A stretch of 64,000 bases of DNA, from the NCBI RefSeq assembly GCF_001650635.1, contig NZ_LWQU01000011.1:1-64000 (forward strand), written 5' to 3'. Position numbers and translations under genes: made by a program. The first letter of the stretch is position 1. Each line of letters begins with the position of its first letter. Positions 41,948 to 51,427 of the stretch are shown here, one piece after another. The notes below the pieces were generated by a model. The model searched no databases, was not told where the DNA came from, and was given only the letters and a program-made list of their open reading frames with translations. This stretch comes from Magnetospirillum moscoviense (GTDB lineage Bacteria > Pseudomonadota > Alphaproteobacteria > Rhodospirillales > Magnetospirillaceae).

Positions 41948-43945
41948 ATGAACGCTTCCGCGCCTTCCACCGCCACTCTCGCCGAAATGGCCAACGCCAT
42001 CCGCTTCCTGTCCATGGACGCCGTCGAAAAGGCGAAGTCGGGCCATCCCGGCATGCCGATGGGCATGGCCGACGTCGCCACCGTCCTTTACACCAAGTTC
42101 ATGAAGTTCGACGCCAAGACCCCGCGCTGGGCCGACCGCGACCGCTTCGTGCTGTCGGCCGGCCACGGCTCGATGCTGCTTTACGCCCTGGGCTACCTGA
42201 CCGGCTATGAAGACCTGGACATCGACCAGCTGAAGAATTTCCGCCAGTTGGGCTATCGCACCGCCGGCCACCCGGAATTCGGCCATGTCGCCATCGCCGA
42301 CACCACCACCGGCCCGTTGGGCCAGGGCATCACCAACGCGGTCGGCATGGCGCTGGCCGAGGCGATGCAGGCGGCCCGCTTCGGCAGCGGCATCGTCGAT
42401 CACTACACCTATGCCATCGCCGGTGACGGCTGCCTGATGGAAGGCATCAGCCAGGAAGCCATCACCATGGCCGGCCACTGGAAGCTTTCCAAGCTGATCG
42501 TGCTGTGGGACGACAACCACATCTGCATCGACGGCGACACCTCGCTATCGACCTCGGACGACCAGGCCAAGCGCTTCGCCGCCGCCGGCTGGAACACGCT
42601 GGCCTGCGACGGCCACGATTTCGCCGCCATTGAAAAGGCCATCGAGGCCGCCCGCAAGTCCGACAAGCCGACCCTGATCGCCTGCCGCACCACCATCGGC
42701 AAGGGCGCCCCCAACAAGTGCGGCACCGAAAAGGTCCACGGTGCCCCCCTGGGTGCCGACGAGATCAAGGCCGCCCGCGACGCCGCCAACTGGCCCTATG
42801 AGCCCTTCGTGATCCCCGAGCATGTGCTGGCCGCCTGGCGGGCCGCGGGCGCGCGCGGTGCCTCTGCCCGGGCCGATTGGGACGGCCGGGTCGCCAAGAT
42901 GGATGCGGCGGCCAGGGATCTGTTCACCCGCACCAACGAAGGCCGCCTGCCCGAAGGCTGGCAAAGCGTGATTTCCGACTTCAAGAAGAAGATTTCCGCC
43001 GAGACCCCGAAGGTCGCCACCCGCAAGGCCAGCCAGGACGTGCTGGAAGTGGTCACCGCCGCCATTCCGGAAATGATCGGCGGTTCGGCCGACCTGACCC
43101 ATTCCAACCTGACCGACACCAAGGCCTGCAAGCCGTCGATCAAATCCGGCGAGTTCGCCGGCCGCTACATCCATTACGGCATCCGCGAGTTCGGCATGGC
43201 CGCCGTGATGAACGGCATCGCCCTGCATGGCGGCTTCGTGCCCTATGGCGGCACCTTCCTGATCTTCGCCAACTATCTGTGGCCGGCGCTGCGCATGACC
43301 GCCCTGATGGAGCAGCGGGTGCTGTTCGTGCTGACCCACGATTCCATCGGTCTGGGCGAGGACGGCCCGACCCACCAGCCGATCGAGACGGTGGCGGCGC
43401 TGCGCGCCACCCCCAACACCCTGGTCTTCCGCCCGGCCGACGCCGTCGAGACGGCGGAAGCCTATGAAGTTGCGCTGCTGAACGAGACCGGCCCCAGCTG
43501 TTTCGCCCTGTCGCGCCAGAACCTGCCGACGGTGCGCACCACCCACACCGACGAGAACCTGACCGCCAAGGGCGCCTATGTGCTGGCCGAGGCTGAAGGC
43601 AAGCGGCAGGTGACGCTGCTGGCCACCGGCTCGGAAGTGTCGATGGCGCTGGAGGCCCGCGCGCTGCTGGCCGAAAAGGGTGTGGCGGCGGCCGTGGTGT
43701 CGATGCCGTGTTGGGAGCTGTTCGATCGCCAATCGAAGGAGTATCGTTCCAAGGTCCTGGGTGAAGGCACGGTCCGGGTGGCCGTCGAGGCGCTCACCAC
43801 CTTCGGCTGGGAACGCTATGTCGGTCTCGACGGCGCGGTGATCGGCATGACCGGTTTCGGCGCGTCTGCCCCGGCCGACAAGCTGTACCAGCACTTCGGC
43901 ATCACCGCCCAAGCGGTCGCCGATGCGGCCCTGGCCCGTCTTTAA
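41948..43945 (+). CDS. tkt: Transketolase
   Basis: 665 residues. Thiamine-diphosphate enzyme moving two-carbon units between sugar phosphates. AKSGHPGMPMGMADVA, GHGSMLLYALGYL, the ThDP motif GDGCLMEGISQEA...WDDNHICIDG (in two parts), and the C-terminal LATGSEVSMALEAR are conserved. Within the cbb operon it regenerates the pentoses for CO2 fixation. Confidence 0.96.
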   Translation: MNASAPSTATLAEMANAIRFLSMDAVEKAKSGHPGMPMGMADVATVLYTKFMKFDAKTPRWADRDRFVLSAGHGSMLLYALGYLTGYEDLDIDQLKNFRQLGYRTAGHPEFGHVAIADTTTGPLGQGITNAVGMALAEAMQAARFGSGIVDHYTYAIAGDGCLMEGISQEAITMAGHWKLSKLIVLWDDNHICIDGDTSLSTSDDQAKRFAAAGWNTLACDGHDFAAIEKAIEAARKSDKPTLIACRTTIGKGAPNKCGTEKVHGAPLGADEIKAARDAANWPYEPFVIPEHVLAAWRAAGARGASARADWDGRVAKMDAAARDLFTRTNEGRLPEGWQSVISDFKKKISAETPKVATRKASQDVLEVVTAAIPEMIGGSADLTHSNLTDTKACKPSIKSGEFAGRYIHYGIREFGMAAVMNGIALHGGFVPYGGTFLIFANYLWPALRMTALMEQRVLFVLTHDSIGLGEDGPTHQPIETVAALRATPNTLVFRPADAVETAEAYEVALLNETGPSCFALSRQNLPTVRTTHTDENLTAKGAYVLAEAEGKRQVTLLATGSEVSMALEARALLAEKGVAAAVVSMPCWELFDRQSKEYRSKVLGEGTVRVAVEALTTFGWERYVGLDGAVIGMTGFGASAPADKLYQHFGITAQAVADAALARL

Positions 43946-43970
43946 GAGTTTCGATTAGGGAGAAGAAATT

Positions 43971-45035
43971 ATGGCTCTCGTTTCCTTGCGCCAGCTGCTC
44001 GACCACGCGGCCGAGAACGGCTATGGCCTGCCGGCGTTCAACGTCAACAACATGGAGCAGGTCAAGGCGATCATGGAGGCCGCCCAGGCGACCAACAGCC
44101 CGGTCATCCTGCAAGGCTCGGCCGGCGCGCGTAAGTATGCCGGCGAGGCCTTCCTGCGCCACCTGATCCTGGCCGCCCTGGAAGCCTATCCCGACATCCC
44201 GGTGTGCATGCACCAGGATCACGGCACCAGCCCGGCGGTGTGCGCGCGCGCCATCCAGTCCGGCTTCTCGTCGGTGATGATGGACGGCAGCTTGAAGGAT
44301 GACGGCAAGACCCCGTCGGATTGGGATTACAACGTCAACACCACCCTGGCGGTGGTCAAGATCGCCCATTCCTGCGGCGTTTCGGTGGAAGGCGAGCTGG
44401 GCTGCCTGGGATCGCTGGAAACCGGCCAGGCCGGCGAGGAAGACGGCGTCGGCGCCGAAGGCACCCTGGATCATTCCCAGCTGCTGACCGACCCCGACGA
44501 AGCCGCCGCCTTCGTCAAGCAGACCCAGGTGGACGCGCTGGCCATCGCCATCGGCACCAGCCACGGCGCCTACAAGTTCACCAAGAAGCCGACCGGCGCG
44601 GTGCTGCGCATCGACCGCATCAAGGAAATCCACGCCCGCATCCCCACCACCCATCTGGTGATGCACGGTTCTTCCTCGGTGCCGCAGGATTGGCTGGAGA
44701 TCATCAACAATTACGGCGGCGACATGGGCTCGACCTATGGCGTGCCGGTGGAAGAGATCGTCGAGGGCATCAAGCACGGTGTCCGCAAGGTCAATATCGA
44801 CACCGACCTGCGCATGGCCTCGACCGGCTCGATCCGCAAGTTCCTGGCCGAACACCGCAAGGAATTCGACCCGCGCAAGTATTACAAGGTCGCCCAGGAT
44901 GCCATGGTCGGCATCTGCAAGGCCCGTTACGAGGCGTTCGGCGCCGCCGGCCAGGCTGCGAAGATCAAGGTCAAGAGCCTGGAAGAGATGAGCAACGCCT
45001 ATGGCAAGGGCGCGCTCGAGCAGAAGATCAACTAA
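43971..45035 (+). CDS. fba: Fructose-bisphosphate aldolase, class II
   Basis: 354 residues. Zinc-dependent aldolase; [12 protein letters not shown], the zinc-binding [22 protein letters not shown] and MHGSSSVP are characteristic of the CbbA type, which often also uses sedoheptulose-bisphosphate. Follows tkt by 25 bases with a GGAG-type site. A palindromic repeat lies between it and rpe. Confidence 0.95.
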   Translation: MALVSLRQLLDHAAENGYGLPAFNVNNMEQVKAIMEAAQATNSPVILQGSAGARKYAGEAFLRHLILAALEAYPDIPVCMHQDHGTSPAVCARAIQSGFSSVMMDGSLKDDGKTPSDWDYNVNTTLAVVKIAHSCGVSVEGELGCLGSLETGQAGEEDGVGAEGTLDHSQLLTDPDEAAAFVKQTQVDALAIAIGTSHGAYKFTKKPTGAVLRIDRIKEIHARIPTTHLVMHGSSSVPQDWLEIINNYGGDMGSTYGVPVEEIVEGIKHGVRKVNIDTDLRMASTGSIRKFLAEHRKEFDPRKYYKVAQDAMVGICKARYEAFGAAGQAAKIKVKSLEEMSNAYGKGALEQKIN

Positions 45036-45052
45036 AGCCACCCGCTCCCCAT

Positions 45053-45141
45053 CCCGTCACCCCCGCGCAAGCGGGGGTCCAGGGGGGCCATCCGGCGGTT
45101 GCCGGTCGCTCCTGGATGCCCGCCTTGGCGGGCATGACGGG
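45053..45141. repeat. Palindromic repeat between fba and rpe
   Basis: Two facing half-palindromes (about 45053-45082, CCCCCGCGCAAGCGGGGG core; and 45112-45141, TGCCCGCCTTGGCGGGCA core) flank a short GC-rich middle. The design matches module C of the ligA insertion (arms ending TCCA/TGGA and GTCA/TGAC), so the same repeat family is scattered in this genome. Here it sits in the operon's 134-base intergenic space. Confidence 0.75.
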
Positions 45142-45169
45142 TGGTTGTTGCCAAACGCTGGAGACACCC

Positions 45170-45820
45170 ATGTCCGTTCTGATCGCCCCATCCATCCTGT
45201 CCGCCGACTTCGCCCAATTGGGAGCCGAAGTGAAGGCCATCGACGAGGCCGGCTGCGACTGGATTCATATCGACGTGATGGACGGCCATTTCGTCCCCAA
45301 CCTGACCTTCGGCCCGCCGGTGATCAAGGCGATCCGGCCGTGGACAAAGAAGACGTTCGACGTCCATCTGATGATCGACCCGGCCCAGCCCTATCTGGAA
45401 GATTACGCCAAGGCCGGCGCCGACCTGATCACCGTCCATGCCGAGGCCGACAAGCATCTCGACCGCTCGCTGCAATTCATCAAGTCCCTGGGCAAGAAGG
45501 CCGGCGTGTCCTTGAACCCGCACACGCCGGAAGGGATCATCGAATATGTCCTGGACCGCCTGGACATGGTGCTGGTGATGAGCGTCAACCCCGGTTTCGG
45601 CGGCCAAAGCTTCATCGAGAGCCAGTTGGAGAAGATCGCCCGCATCAAGCGGATGATCGGCTCGCGGCCCATCGACATCCAGGTTGACGGCGGTGTGACC
45701 GCCGACAATGCCTGGAAGGTGATGGCGGCCGGGGCCACCTGCCTGGTGGCCGGCTCGGCGGTGTTCAAGACCAAGGATTACGCGGCCAACATCGCCGCCA
45801 TCCGGAATTCCAAGGGGTAG
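45170..45820 (+). CDS. rpe: Ribulose-phosphate 3-epimerase
   Basis: 216 residues. Interconverts ribulose- and xylulose-5-phosphate. [14 protein letters not shown], the metal-binding [16 protein letters not shown], and DVHLMI / VDGGV blocks are all present. Last gene of the cbb operon (CbbE role), ending at a terminator. Confidence 0.95.
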   Translation: MSVLIAPSILSADFAQLGAEVKAIDEAGCDWIHIDVMDGHFVPNLTFGPPVIKAIRPWTKKTFDVHLMIDPAQPYLEDYAKAGADLITVHAEADKHLDRSLQFIKSLGKKAGVSLNPHTPEGIIEYVLDRLDMVLVMSVNPGFGGQSFIESQLEKIARIKRMIGSRPIDIQVDGGVTADNAWKVMAAGATCLVAGSAVFKTKDYAANIAAIRNSKG

Positions 45821-45858
45821 GTTCCCGCCCCCGCCAAATCCATATGGAGCCTTTACGG

Positions 45859-45893
45859 GAACCGGCGCCAATCTGGCCGCCGGTTCTTTCGTT
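45859..45893 (+). terminator. Terminator of the cbb operon
   Basis: GAACCGGCG (45859-45867) pairs with CGCCGGTTC (45878-45886), followed by TTTCGTTT. It lies 39 bases past the rpe stop. Confidence 0.85.
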
Positions 45894-45905
45894 TCAAGGC
45901 TCTCC

Positions 45906-46028
45906 ATGTCTGTCGCATCCTCGTCCTTCGACACCAAGCGCCTGGCCGCTTTGTGCCTGGGCGCCACCGGCATCGTCTATGGCGATATCGGCACCAGCCC
46001 GCTTTACGCCATCAAGGCTCGACGCTGA
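45906..46028 (+). pseudogene. kup: Remnant of the potassium transporter gene kup
   Basis: A 40-codon frame from ATG 45906 reads KRLAALCLGATGIVYGDIGT then SPLYAIK, matching the conserved N-terminus of Kup potassium transporters, whose full length is about 630 residues. After AIK it diverges (ARR) and stops at 46026-46028. The rest of the gene is absent; pstS control DNA follows at once. A deletion that removed all but the first helix is the simplest reading. Confidence 0.75.
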
Positions 46029-46068
46029 AAGCCGCGCCGGCTATACGGATTCCTTATGACGATGACGA

Positions 46069-46086
46069 GTGTCACAAAACCTTCAT
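46069..46086 (+). promoter_or_regulatory. Pho box upstream of pstS
   Basis: GTGTCAC-AAAA-CCTTCAT agrees with the PhoB consensus of two CTGTCAT heptamers separated by four bases at about 14 of 18 positions. It lies about 100 bases before pstS. A weaker second copy (CTGTAACACAGGGTGAC) follows at about 46102-46118. PhoB is encoded at the end of the same operon, giving feedback control. Confidence 0.7.
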
Positions 46087-46186
46087 CATTCCATCGCCGT
46101 TCTGTAACACAGGGTGACTAGAGTGACGTCGCCAAAGCCTGCCCGGCTTGTGGCAACGATTCATTCGCTCGAACGGAGGAAATTCA

Positions 46187-47218
46187 ATGAGCAAGAAACT
46201 GGCCGTCGCGGCCATCGCGCTCGCCACTGTCGCCTTCGCCGGCGCCGCCCAGGCCCGCGACCAGATTCGCATCGTCGGCTCGTCGACGGTCTATCCGTTC
46301 ACCACCGCGGTGGCCGAGCAGTTCGGCAAGGCCGGCAAGTTCAAGACCCCGGTGGTGGAAAGCACCGGCACCGGCGGCGGCTTCAAGCTGTTCTGCGCCG
46401 GTATCGGCCCGGATCACCCGGACCTGACCAACGCGTCCCGCGCCATCAAGAAGAGCGAAGTCGAGACCTGCGCCAAGAACGGCGTCGCCGACATCGTCGA
46501 GATGAAGGTGGGTTATGACGGCATCGTGCTGGCCGCCTCGAAGAAGGCCAAGCACATGGACGTCACCCGCGCCCAGATCTTCCTGGCCCTGGCCAAGGAC
46601 ATCCCGCAGGGCGGCAAGCTGGTGCCGAACCCCTATACCATGTGGAACCAGATCGACCCCAAGCTGCCGGCCCAGAAGATCGAAGTGCTGGGTCCGCCGC
46701 CGACCTCGGGCACCCGCGACGCCTTCATCGAGCTGGTGATGGAAGTCGCCGCCGAGACCTTCCCCGAGCTGAAGGACCTGAAGAAGACCGACGAGAAGGC
46801 CTTCAAGAAGGCCTATGCCTCGATCCGTGAGGACGGCGGCTATGTCGAAGCCGGCGAGAACGACAACCTGATCGTTCAGAAGCTGGACGCCAACCCGAAC
46901 GCCTTCGGCATCTTCGGCTATTCGTTCCTGGACCAGAACGGCGACAAGCTGCAGGGTTCGATGGTCGACGGCGTCGCGCCGGCCTTCGAGGCCATCGCCG
47001 CCGGCAAGTACCCGGTGTCGCGCCCGCTGTTCGTCTATGCCAAGAAGGCCCATGTCGGCCAGATCCCCGGCATCAAGGAATACCTGGCCGAGTACACTGC
47101 GGAAAAGGCCTGGGGCAAGACCGGCTATCTGGCCGACAAGGGCCTGATCCCGATGCCCGATGCCGAGCGCAAGGAATGGGCCGCCAAGATCAATGGTCTT
47201 GAAGCCCTGAAGATGTAA
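46187..47218 (+). CDS. pstS: Phosphate ABC transporter substrate-binding protein
   Basis: 343 residues with a signal peptide (about the first 23, ending AAQA). The phosphate-binding loops are visible: VGSSTVYPF at the N-terminus, STGTGGGFKLFC, NASRAIKKSE and the hinge block PPTSGTRDAF. Periplasmic. GGAGG lies eight to nine bases before the ATG. It is followed by a terminator-like hairpin before pstC, which would give more PstS than permease. Confidence 0.95.
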   Translation: MSKKLAVAAIALATVAFAGAAQARDQIRIVGSSTVYPFTTAVAEQFGKAGKFKTPVVESTGTGGGFKLFCAGIGPDHPDLTNASRAIKKSEVETCAKNGVADIVEMKVGYDGIVLAASKKAKHMDVTRAQIFLALAKDIPQGGKLVPNPYTMWNQIDPKLPAQKIEVLGPPPTSGTRDAFIELVMEVAAETFPELKDLKKTDEKAFKKAYASIREDGGYVEAGENDNLIVQKLDANPNAFGIFGYSFLDQNGDKLQGSMVDGVAPAFEAIAAGKYPVSRPLFVYAKKAHVGQIPGIKEYLAEYTAEKAWGKTGYLADKGLIPMPDAERKEWAAKINGLEALKM

Positions 47219-47227
47219 GAGTACCCA

Positions 47228-47268
47228 GGCGGCCGCCCTTTCCCCGATGGGCGGCCGCCCCTTTTTCT
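47228..47268 (+). terminator. Intra-operon terminator between pstS and pstC
   Basis: GGCGGCCGCCC (47228-47238) and GGGCGGCCGCC (47249-47259) form a perfect 11-bp stem followed by CCCTTTTTCTTT. It lies between pstS and pstC and probably attenuates the downstream genes. Confidence 0.8.
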
Positions 47269-47287
47269 TTCCGCGTGGAAAGCCGTC

Positions 47288-48664
47288 ATGACGCTGTTCA
47301 TCCTGACCGTGGTTCTTCTGGCCCTGACCGTGCTGGGCTATCGCCTGGGGCGCGGCCGCGCCCTGGCGGTGGTCGAGGGTCATCCCCGCCAATTGCACTC
47401 ATTACCAAGCTATCACGGTTATTGGGTCGCCCTGTGGTGCGGCCTGCCGGCCTTGGCGGTGATCTCGGCCTGGCTGGCCTTCGAGCCGGCCCTGCTGCAC
47501 GCCCTGGTCCTGGCGGCCCTGCCCGCCGAGTTGCAGGCCTTGTCGGACGAGCGCCTGGCCCTGGTCTATAACGAGGTGCGCAACGTCGCCCGCCACGGCC
47601 ACCCGGCAAGCTCGGCCGCCGTCGCCGAGGCCGCCCGCCACTATGCCAGCCTGCGCCAGATCCTGTTCATCTCGGTCGCCACCGGTGCGTTGGCCTTGGC
47701 GGTGGCCGGCCTGGCCCATGCGCGGGCCCGCATCACCGTGTCGTTGCGCACCCGCAACCGGGTCGAAACGATCATCCGGGTGTTCCTGATCGCCGCCTCG
47801 CTGGTGGCGATCCTGACCACCGTCGGCATCGTACTGTCGTTGTTGTTCGAATCGATCCGCTTCTTCCAGGCGGTGTCGATCTGGGAATTCCTGTTCGGCA
47901 CCTCGTGGAGCCCGCAGATGGCGATCCGCTCGGATCAGGTCGGCAGTTCGGGCGCCTTTGGCGCCGTGCCCCTGTTCGCCGGCACGCTGCTGATCGCCGG
48001 CATCGCCATGATCGTCGCAGTGCCGCTGGGCCTGCTGTCGGCGGTCTATATGTCGGAATATGCCGCTCCGAAGTTCCGCGCCATCGCCAAGCCGCTGCTG
48101 GAAGTCCTGGCCGGCATCCCCACCGTGGTCTACGGCTTCTTCGCCGCCCTGACCGTCGCCCCCTTCCTGCGCGACGCCGGCAGCGCGATAGGCCTGTCGG
48201 TCGCCTCGGAAAGCGCGCTGGCCGCCGGCCTGGTGATGGGCATCATGATCATCCCGTTCGTGTCGTCCCTGGCTGACGACGTCATCACCGCCGTGCCGCA
48301 AAGCTTGCGCGAAGGATCGTATGGCCTGGGCGCCACCAAGTCGGAAACCATTACCCAGGTGGTCCTGCCGGCGGCACTGCCCGGCATCGTCGGGGGCGTC
48401 TTGCTGGCCGCCAGCCGCGCCATCGGCGAGACCATGATCGTGGTGATGGCCGCCGGTCTGGCCGCCAACCTGACCGCCAACCCCCTGGAAGCGGTCACCA
48501 CCGTCACCACCCAGATCGTCACGCTTCTGGTGGGCGACCAGGAATTCGACAGCCCCAAGACCCTGGCCGCCTTCGCCCTGGGCCTGGTGCTGTTCACCGT
48601 CACCCTGGCCCTGAACGTGGTCGCCCTTTCCATCGTCAACCGGTATCGGGAAAAGTATGACTGA
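47288..48664 (+). CDS. pstC: Phosphate ABC transporter permease PstC
   Basis: 458 residues, longer than the E. coli protein (about 320). The extra part is an N-terminal pair of membrane helices with a periplasmic segment (about residues 1-150). The core has the permease fold with the EAA-like block REGSYGLGATKSETITQV and IGETMIVVMAAG. Inner membrane; pairs with PstA. Its stop overlaps the pstA start by eight bases. Confidence 0.93.
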   Translation: MTLFILTVVLLALTVLGYRLGRGRALAVVEGHPRQLHSLPSYHGYWVALWCGLPALAVISAWLAFEPALLHALVLAALPAELQALSDERLALVYNEVRNVARHGHPASSAAVAEAARHYASLRQILFISVATGALALAVAGLAHARARITVSLRTRNRVETIIRVFLIAASLVAILTTVGIVLSLLFESIRFFQAVSIWEFLFGTSWSPQMAIRSDQVGSSGAFGAVPLFAGTLLIAGIAMIVAVPLGLLSAVYMSEYAAPKFRAIAKPLLEVLAGIPTVVYGFFAALTVAPFLRDAGSAIGLSVASESALAAGLVMGIMIIPFVSSLADDVITAVPQSLREGSYGLGATKSETITQVVLPAALPGIVGGVLLAASRAIGETMIVVMAAGLAANLTANPLEAVTTVTTQIVTLLVGDQEFDSPKTLAAFALGLVLFTVTLALNVVALSIVNRYREKYD

Positions 48665-49934
48665 CACCAGCACCGCCGTTCCGGCCGCGACGCGCCAGTC
48701 GATCGACACCGCCGCCGCCCATCTCAAGCGCCGCTATCGCGCCGAACGCCGCTTCAAGGCGGTGGGCTTGGGCGCCATCTTGCTGGCGATGGGCTTCCTG
48801 GTCCTGCTGCTGTGGACCATCATCTCGAATGGCGCCTCGGCCTTCATGCAGACCTATATCCGGGTCGACGTGACTTTCGACGCCGCCGCGATCGACGGCG
48901 ACGACCTACCCGGTCTGGTCAAGAGCTCGATCCAGCAGCGCTTCCCGGCGGTGGAAAGCCGCTCGGAAAAGCGCGAGCTGGCCGGCCTGCTGTCCAGCGG
49001 TGCCGACCTGGATATCCGCCGCGCCCTGGCCGCCGACCCGTCGGTCAAGGGCACCACCCAGCCCTTGTGGATGGTGGCGTCCGACGATGTCGACATGGCG
49101 ATGAAGGGCTATGTCTCGCGCCAGCCCGGCCTGGCCGGCAACCGCCTGACCGACCGCCAGATCGCCTGGCTGGCCGAACTCGAGGCCGCAGGCGCGGTCA
49201 AGAAACGCTTCAACACCATCTTGCTCTCGTCGGGCGACTCGCGCGAGCCGGAACTGGCCGGCCTCTGGGGCGCGGTAGTCGGCTCGGTGTTCTCGCTGGC
49301 CATCACGCTTCTGGTGTCGTTCCCGCTGGGCGTCGCCACCGCGGTTTATCTGGAAGAATTCGCCCCTAAGAACCGCTGGACGGCGCTGATCGAGGTCAAC
49401 ATCAACAATCTGGCCGCCGTGCCCAGCGTGGTGTTCGGCCTGCTGGGCCTGGCGATCTTCCTGAATTTCCTGGGCATGCCGCGCTCGGCGCCGCTGGTCG
49501 GCGGCCTGGTGCTGGCACTGATCTGCCTGCCCACCATCATCATCGCCGGCCGCGCCGCCCTGAAGGCGGTGCCGCCCTCGATCCGCGAGGCCGCCTTGGG
49601 CCTGGGCGCGTCGAAGCAGCAGGTGGTGACCGACCATGTGCTGCCGCTGGCCATGCCCGGCATCATGACCGGCACCATCCTGGGCATGGCCCATGCCCTG
49701 GGCGAGACCGCACCGCTTCTGATGATCGGCATGGTCGCCTTCATCGTCGATATCCCGGCCACGCCGCTGGACCCGTCGGCGGTGCTGCCGGTCCAGGTCT
49801 ATCTGTGGGCCGACAGCCCGGAACGCGCCTTCGTCGAGCGAACCTCGGCGGCGATCCTGGTGCTCTTGGTGTTCCTGGGCGCCATGAACCTGGCGGCCAT
49901 CATGCTCCGCAAGAAATTCGAACGCCGCTGGTAG
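48657..49934 (+). CDS. pstA: Phosphate ABC transporter permease PstA
   Basis: 425 residues with an N-terminal extension (about 130 residues between the first and second membrane helices, a DUF3333-like periplasmic region) as in other alphaproteobacteria. Conserved core: [15 protein letters not shown], and the EAA block [26 protein letters not shown] (in parts), then [14 protein letters not shown]. Forms the channel with PstC. Confidence 0.93.
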   Translation: MTDTSTAVPAATRQSIDTAAAHLKRRYRAERRFKAVGLGAILLAMGFLVLLLWTIISNGASAFMQTYIRVDVTFDAAAIDGDDLPGLVKSSIQQRFPAVESRSEKRELAGLLSSGADLDIRRALAADPSVKGTTQPLWMVASDDVDMAMKGYVSRQPGLAGNRLTDRQIAWLAELEAAGAVKKRFNTILLSSGDSREPELAGLWGAVVGSVFSLAITLLVSFPLGVATAVYLEEFAPKNRWTALIEVNINNLAAVPSVVFGLLGLAIFLNFLGMPRSAPLVGGLVLALICLPTIIIAGRAALKAVPPSIREAALGLGASKQQVVTDHVLPLAMPGIMTGTILGMAHALGETAPLLMIGMVAFIVDIPATPLDPSAVLPVQVYLWADSPERAFVERTSAAILVLLVFLGAMNLAAIMLRKKFERRW

Positions 49935-49944
49935 GACCCAAACG

Positions 49945-50721
49945 ATGACCCATCTCCCGTCCCGCCTTGCCAAGGTTTCCGCCCGTGACGTCAATGTCCA
50001 TTACGGCGAGAAACACGCATTGAAGCATGTCGATCTCGACATCCGCGCCAACGAGGTCACCGCCTTGATCGGGCCTTCGGGCTGCGGCAAGTCGACCTTC
50101 CTGCGCTGCATCAACCGCATGAACGACCAGATCGAGAACGCCCACGTCTCGGGCGCGCTGACCCTGGACGGCCAGGACATCTACGACAAGGGCATCGACG
50201 TGGTGCAGTTGCGCGCCCGCGTCGGCATGGTGTTCCAAAAGCCCAACCCCTTCCCCAAATCGATCTTCGACAACGTCGCCTATGGCCCGCGCATCCACGG
50301 CCTGGCCCGCGATCAGGCCGAGTTGGACGAGATCGTCATGACCAGCCTGGAAAAGGCCGGCCTGCTGACCGAGGTCCGCGACCGCCTGGACGAGCCCGGC
50401 ACCGGCCTGTCGGGCGGCCAGCAGCAGCGTCTGTGCATCGCGCGCGCCATCGCCGTCAGCCCGGAACTGATCTTGATGGACGAGCCCTGCTCGGCCCTGG
50501 ACCCGATCGCCACCGCCAAGGTCGAGGAACTGATCGACGAATTGCGTGAGAATTACACCATCGTCATCGTCACCCACTCGATGCAGCAGGCCGCCCGCGT
50601 GTCGCAGCGCACCGCCTTCTTCCATCTGGGCGAACTGGTCGAGGTGGCCGACACCGAGCAGATTTTCACCAATCCCCAGCATCCGCTGACCCAGGGCTAC
50701 ATCACCGGCCGCTTCGGGTAA
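49945..50721 (+). CDS. pstB: Phosphate ABC transporter ATP-binding protein
   Basis: 258 residues. Walker [10 protein letters not shown], phosphate-specific [11 protein letters not shown], signature [14 protein letters not shown], Walker [14 protein letters not shown], and the H-loop VTHSMQQA are complete. The energy unit of Pst. Ten bases after pstA. Confidence 0.97.
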   Translation: MTHLPSRLAKVSARDVNVHYGEKHALKHVDLDIRANEVTALIGPSGCGKSTFLRCINRMNDQIENAHVSGALTLDGQDIYDKGIDVVQLRARVGMVFQKPNPFPKSIFDNVAYGPRIHGLARDQAELDEIVMTSLEKAGLLTEVRDRLDEPGTGLSGGQQQRLCIARAIAVSPELILMDEPCSALDPIATAKVEELIDELRENYTIVIVTHSMQQAARVSQRTAFFHLGELVEVADTEQIFTNPQHPLTQGYITGRFG

Positions 50722-50734
50722 GGACACGCGCATC

Positions 50735-51427
50735 ATGACCGAACATACCGTCAAATCCTTCGACGACGAGTTGACCCACCTTTCCAACACCATCTCGCGC
50801 ATGGGCGGGCTGGCGGAAGCGCAACTGGCCGGCGCCCTGCAGGCACTGGCCAACCGCGACAGCGACCTGGCGGTGCGCATCGCCGCCTCGGACGCCCAGG
50901 TCGATGTGCTGGAACAAGACGTCCAGCATTTCACCGTCCGCCTGCTGGCCCTGCGCCAGCCGGTGGCGGCCGATTTGCGCCACATCGTCGCCGCCTTGAA
51001 GATCGCGTCCGAGTTGGAACGCATCGCCGACTATGCCGCCAACGTGGCCAAGCGCTCGCTGGTCTTGAACCAGCAGCCGGCGGTCAAGCCGGTCGGCGCG
51101 GTGATCAATCTGGGCCGGCTGGTTCAGACCATCTTGAAGGACATCATGGACGCCTATGTCGAGCAGGACGTGGCCAAGGCGATCGGGGTGTGGAACCGCG
51201 ACGAGGAGGTCGATGACCTCTATACCGGCCTGTTCCGCGAGCTGATCACCTACATGATGGAAGACCCGCGCACCATCACCGCTTGCACCCACCTGATGTT
51301 CATGGCCAAGAATATCGAGCGCATCGGCGATCACGCCACCAACATCGCCGAAACCCTGCATTTCCTGGTGGTCGGCACGCCGCTGAAGGGTGCCCGCCCC
51401 AAAGGTCCGTCCGTCGAGGCCCAATGA
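50735..51427 (+). CDS. phoU: Phosphate signalling regulator PhoU
   Basis: 230 residues, all-helical with the two PhoU repeats; metal-binding E/DxxxD-type sequences ELERIADYAANVAK and NIERIGDHATNIAE identify it. Negative regulator linking Pst to the PhoR/PhoB relay. The stop overlaps the phoB start (ATGA). Confidence 0.95.
   Translation: MTEHTVKSFDDELTHLSNTISRMGGLAEAQLAGALQALANRDSDLAVRIAASDAQVDVLEQDVQHFTVRLLALRQPVAADLRHIVAALKIASELERIADYAANVAKRSLVLNQQPAVKPVGAVINLGRLVQTILKDIMDAYVEQDVAKAIGVWNRDEEVDDLYTGLFRELITYMMEDPRTITACTHLMFMAKNIERIGDHATNIAETLHFLVVGTPLKGARPKGPSVEAQ

Noticed and set aside
40508-42520. A 670-codon reverse frame across glpX, prk and tkt
   Set aside because: It spans three well-supported forward genes and shows no domain.
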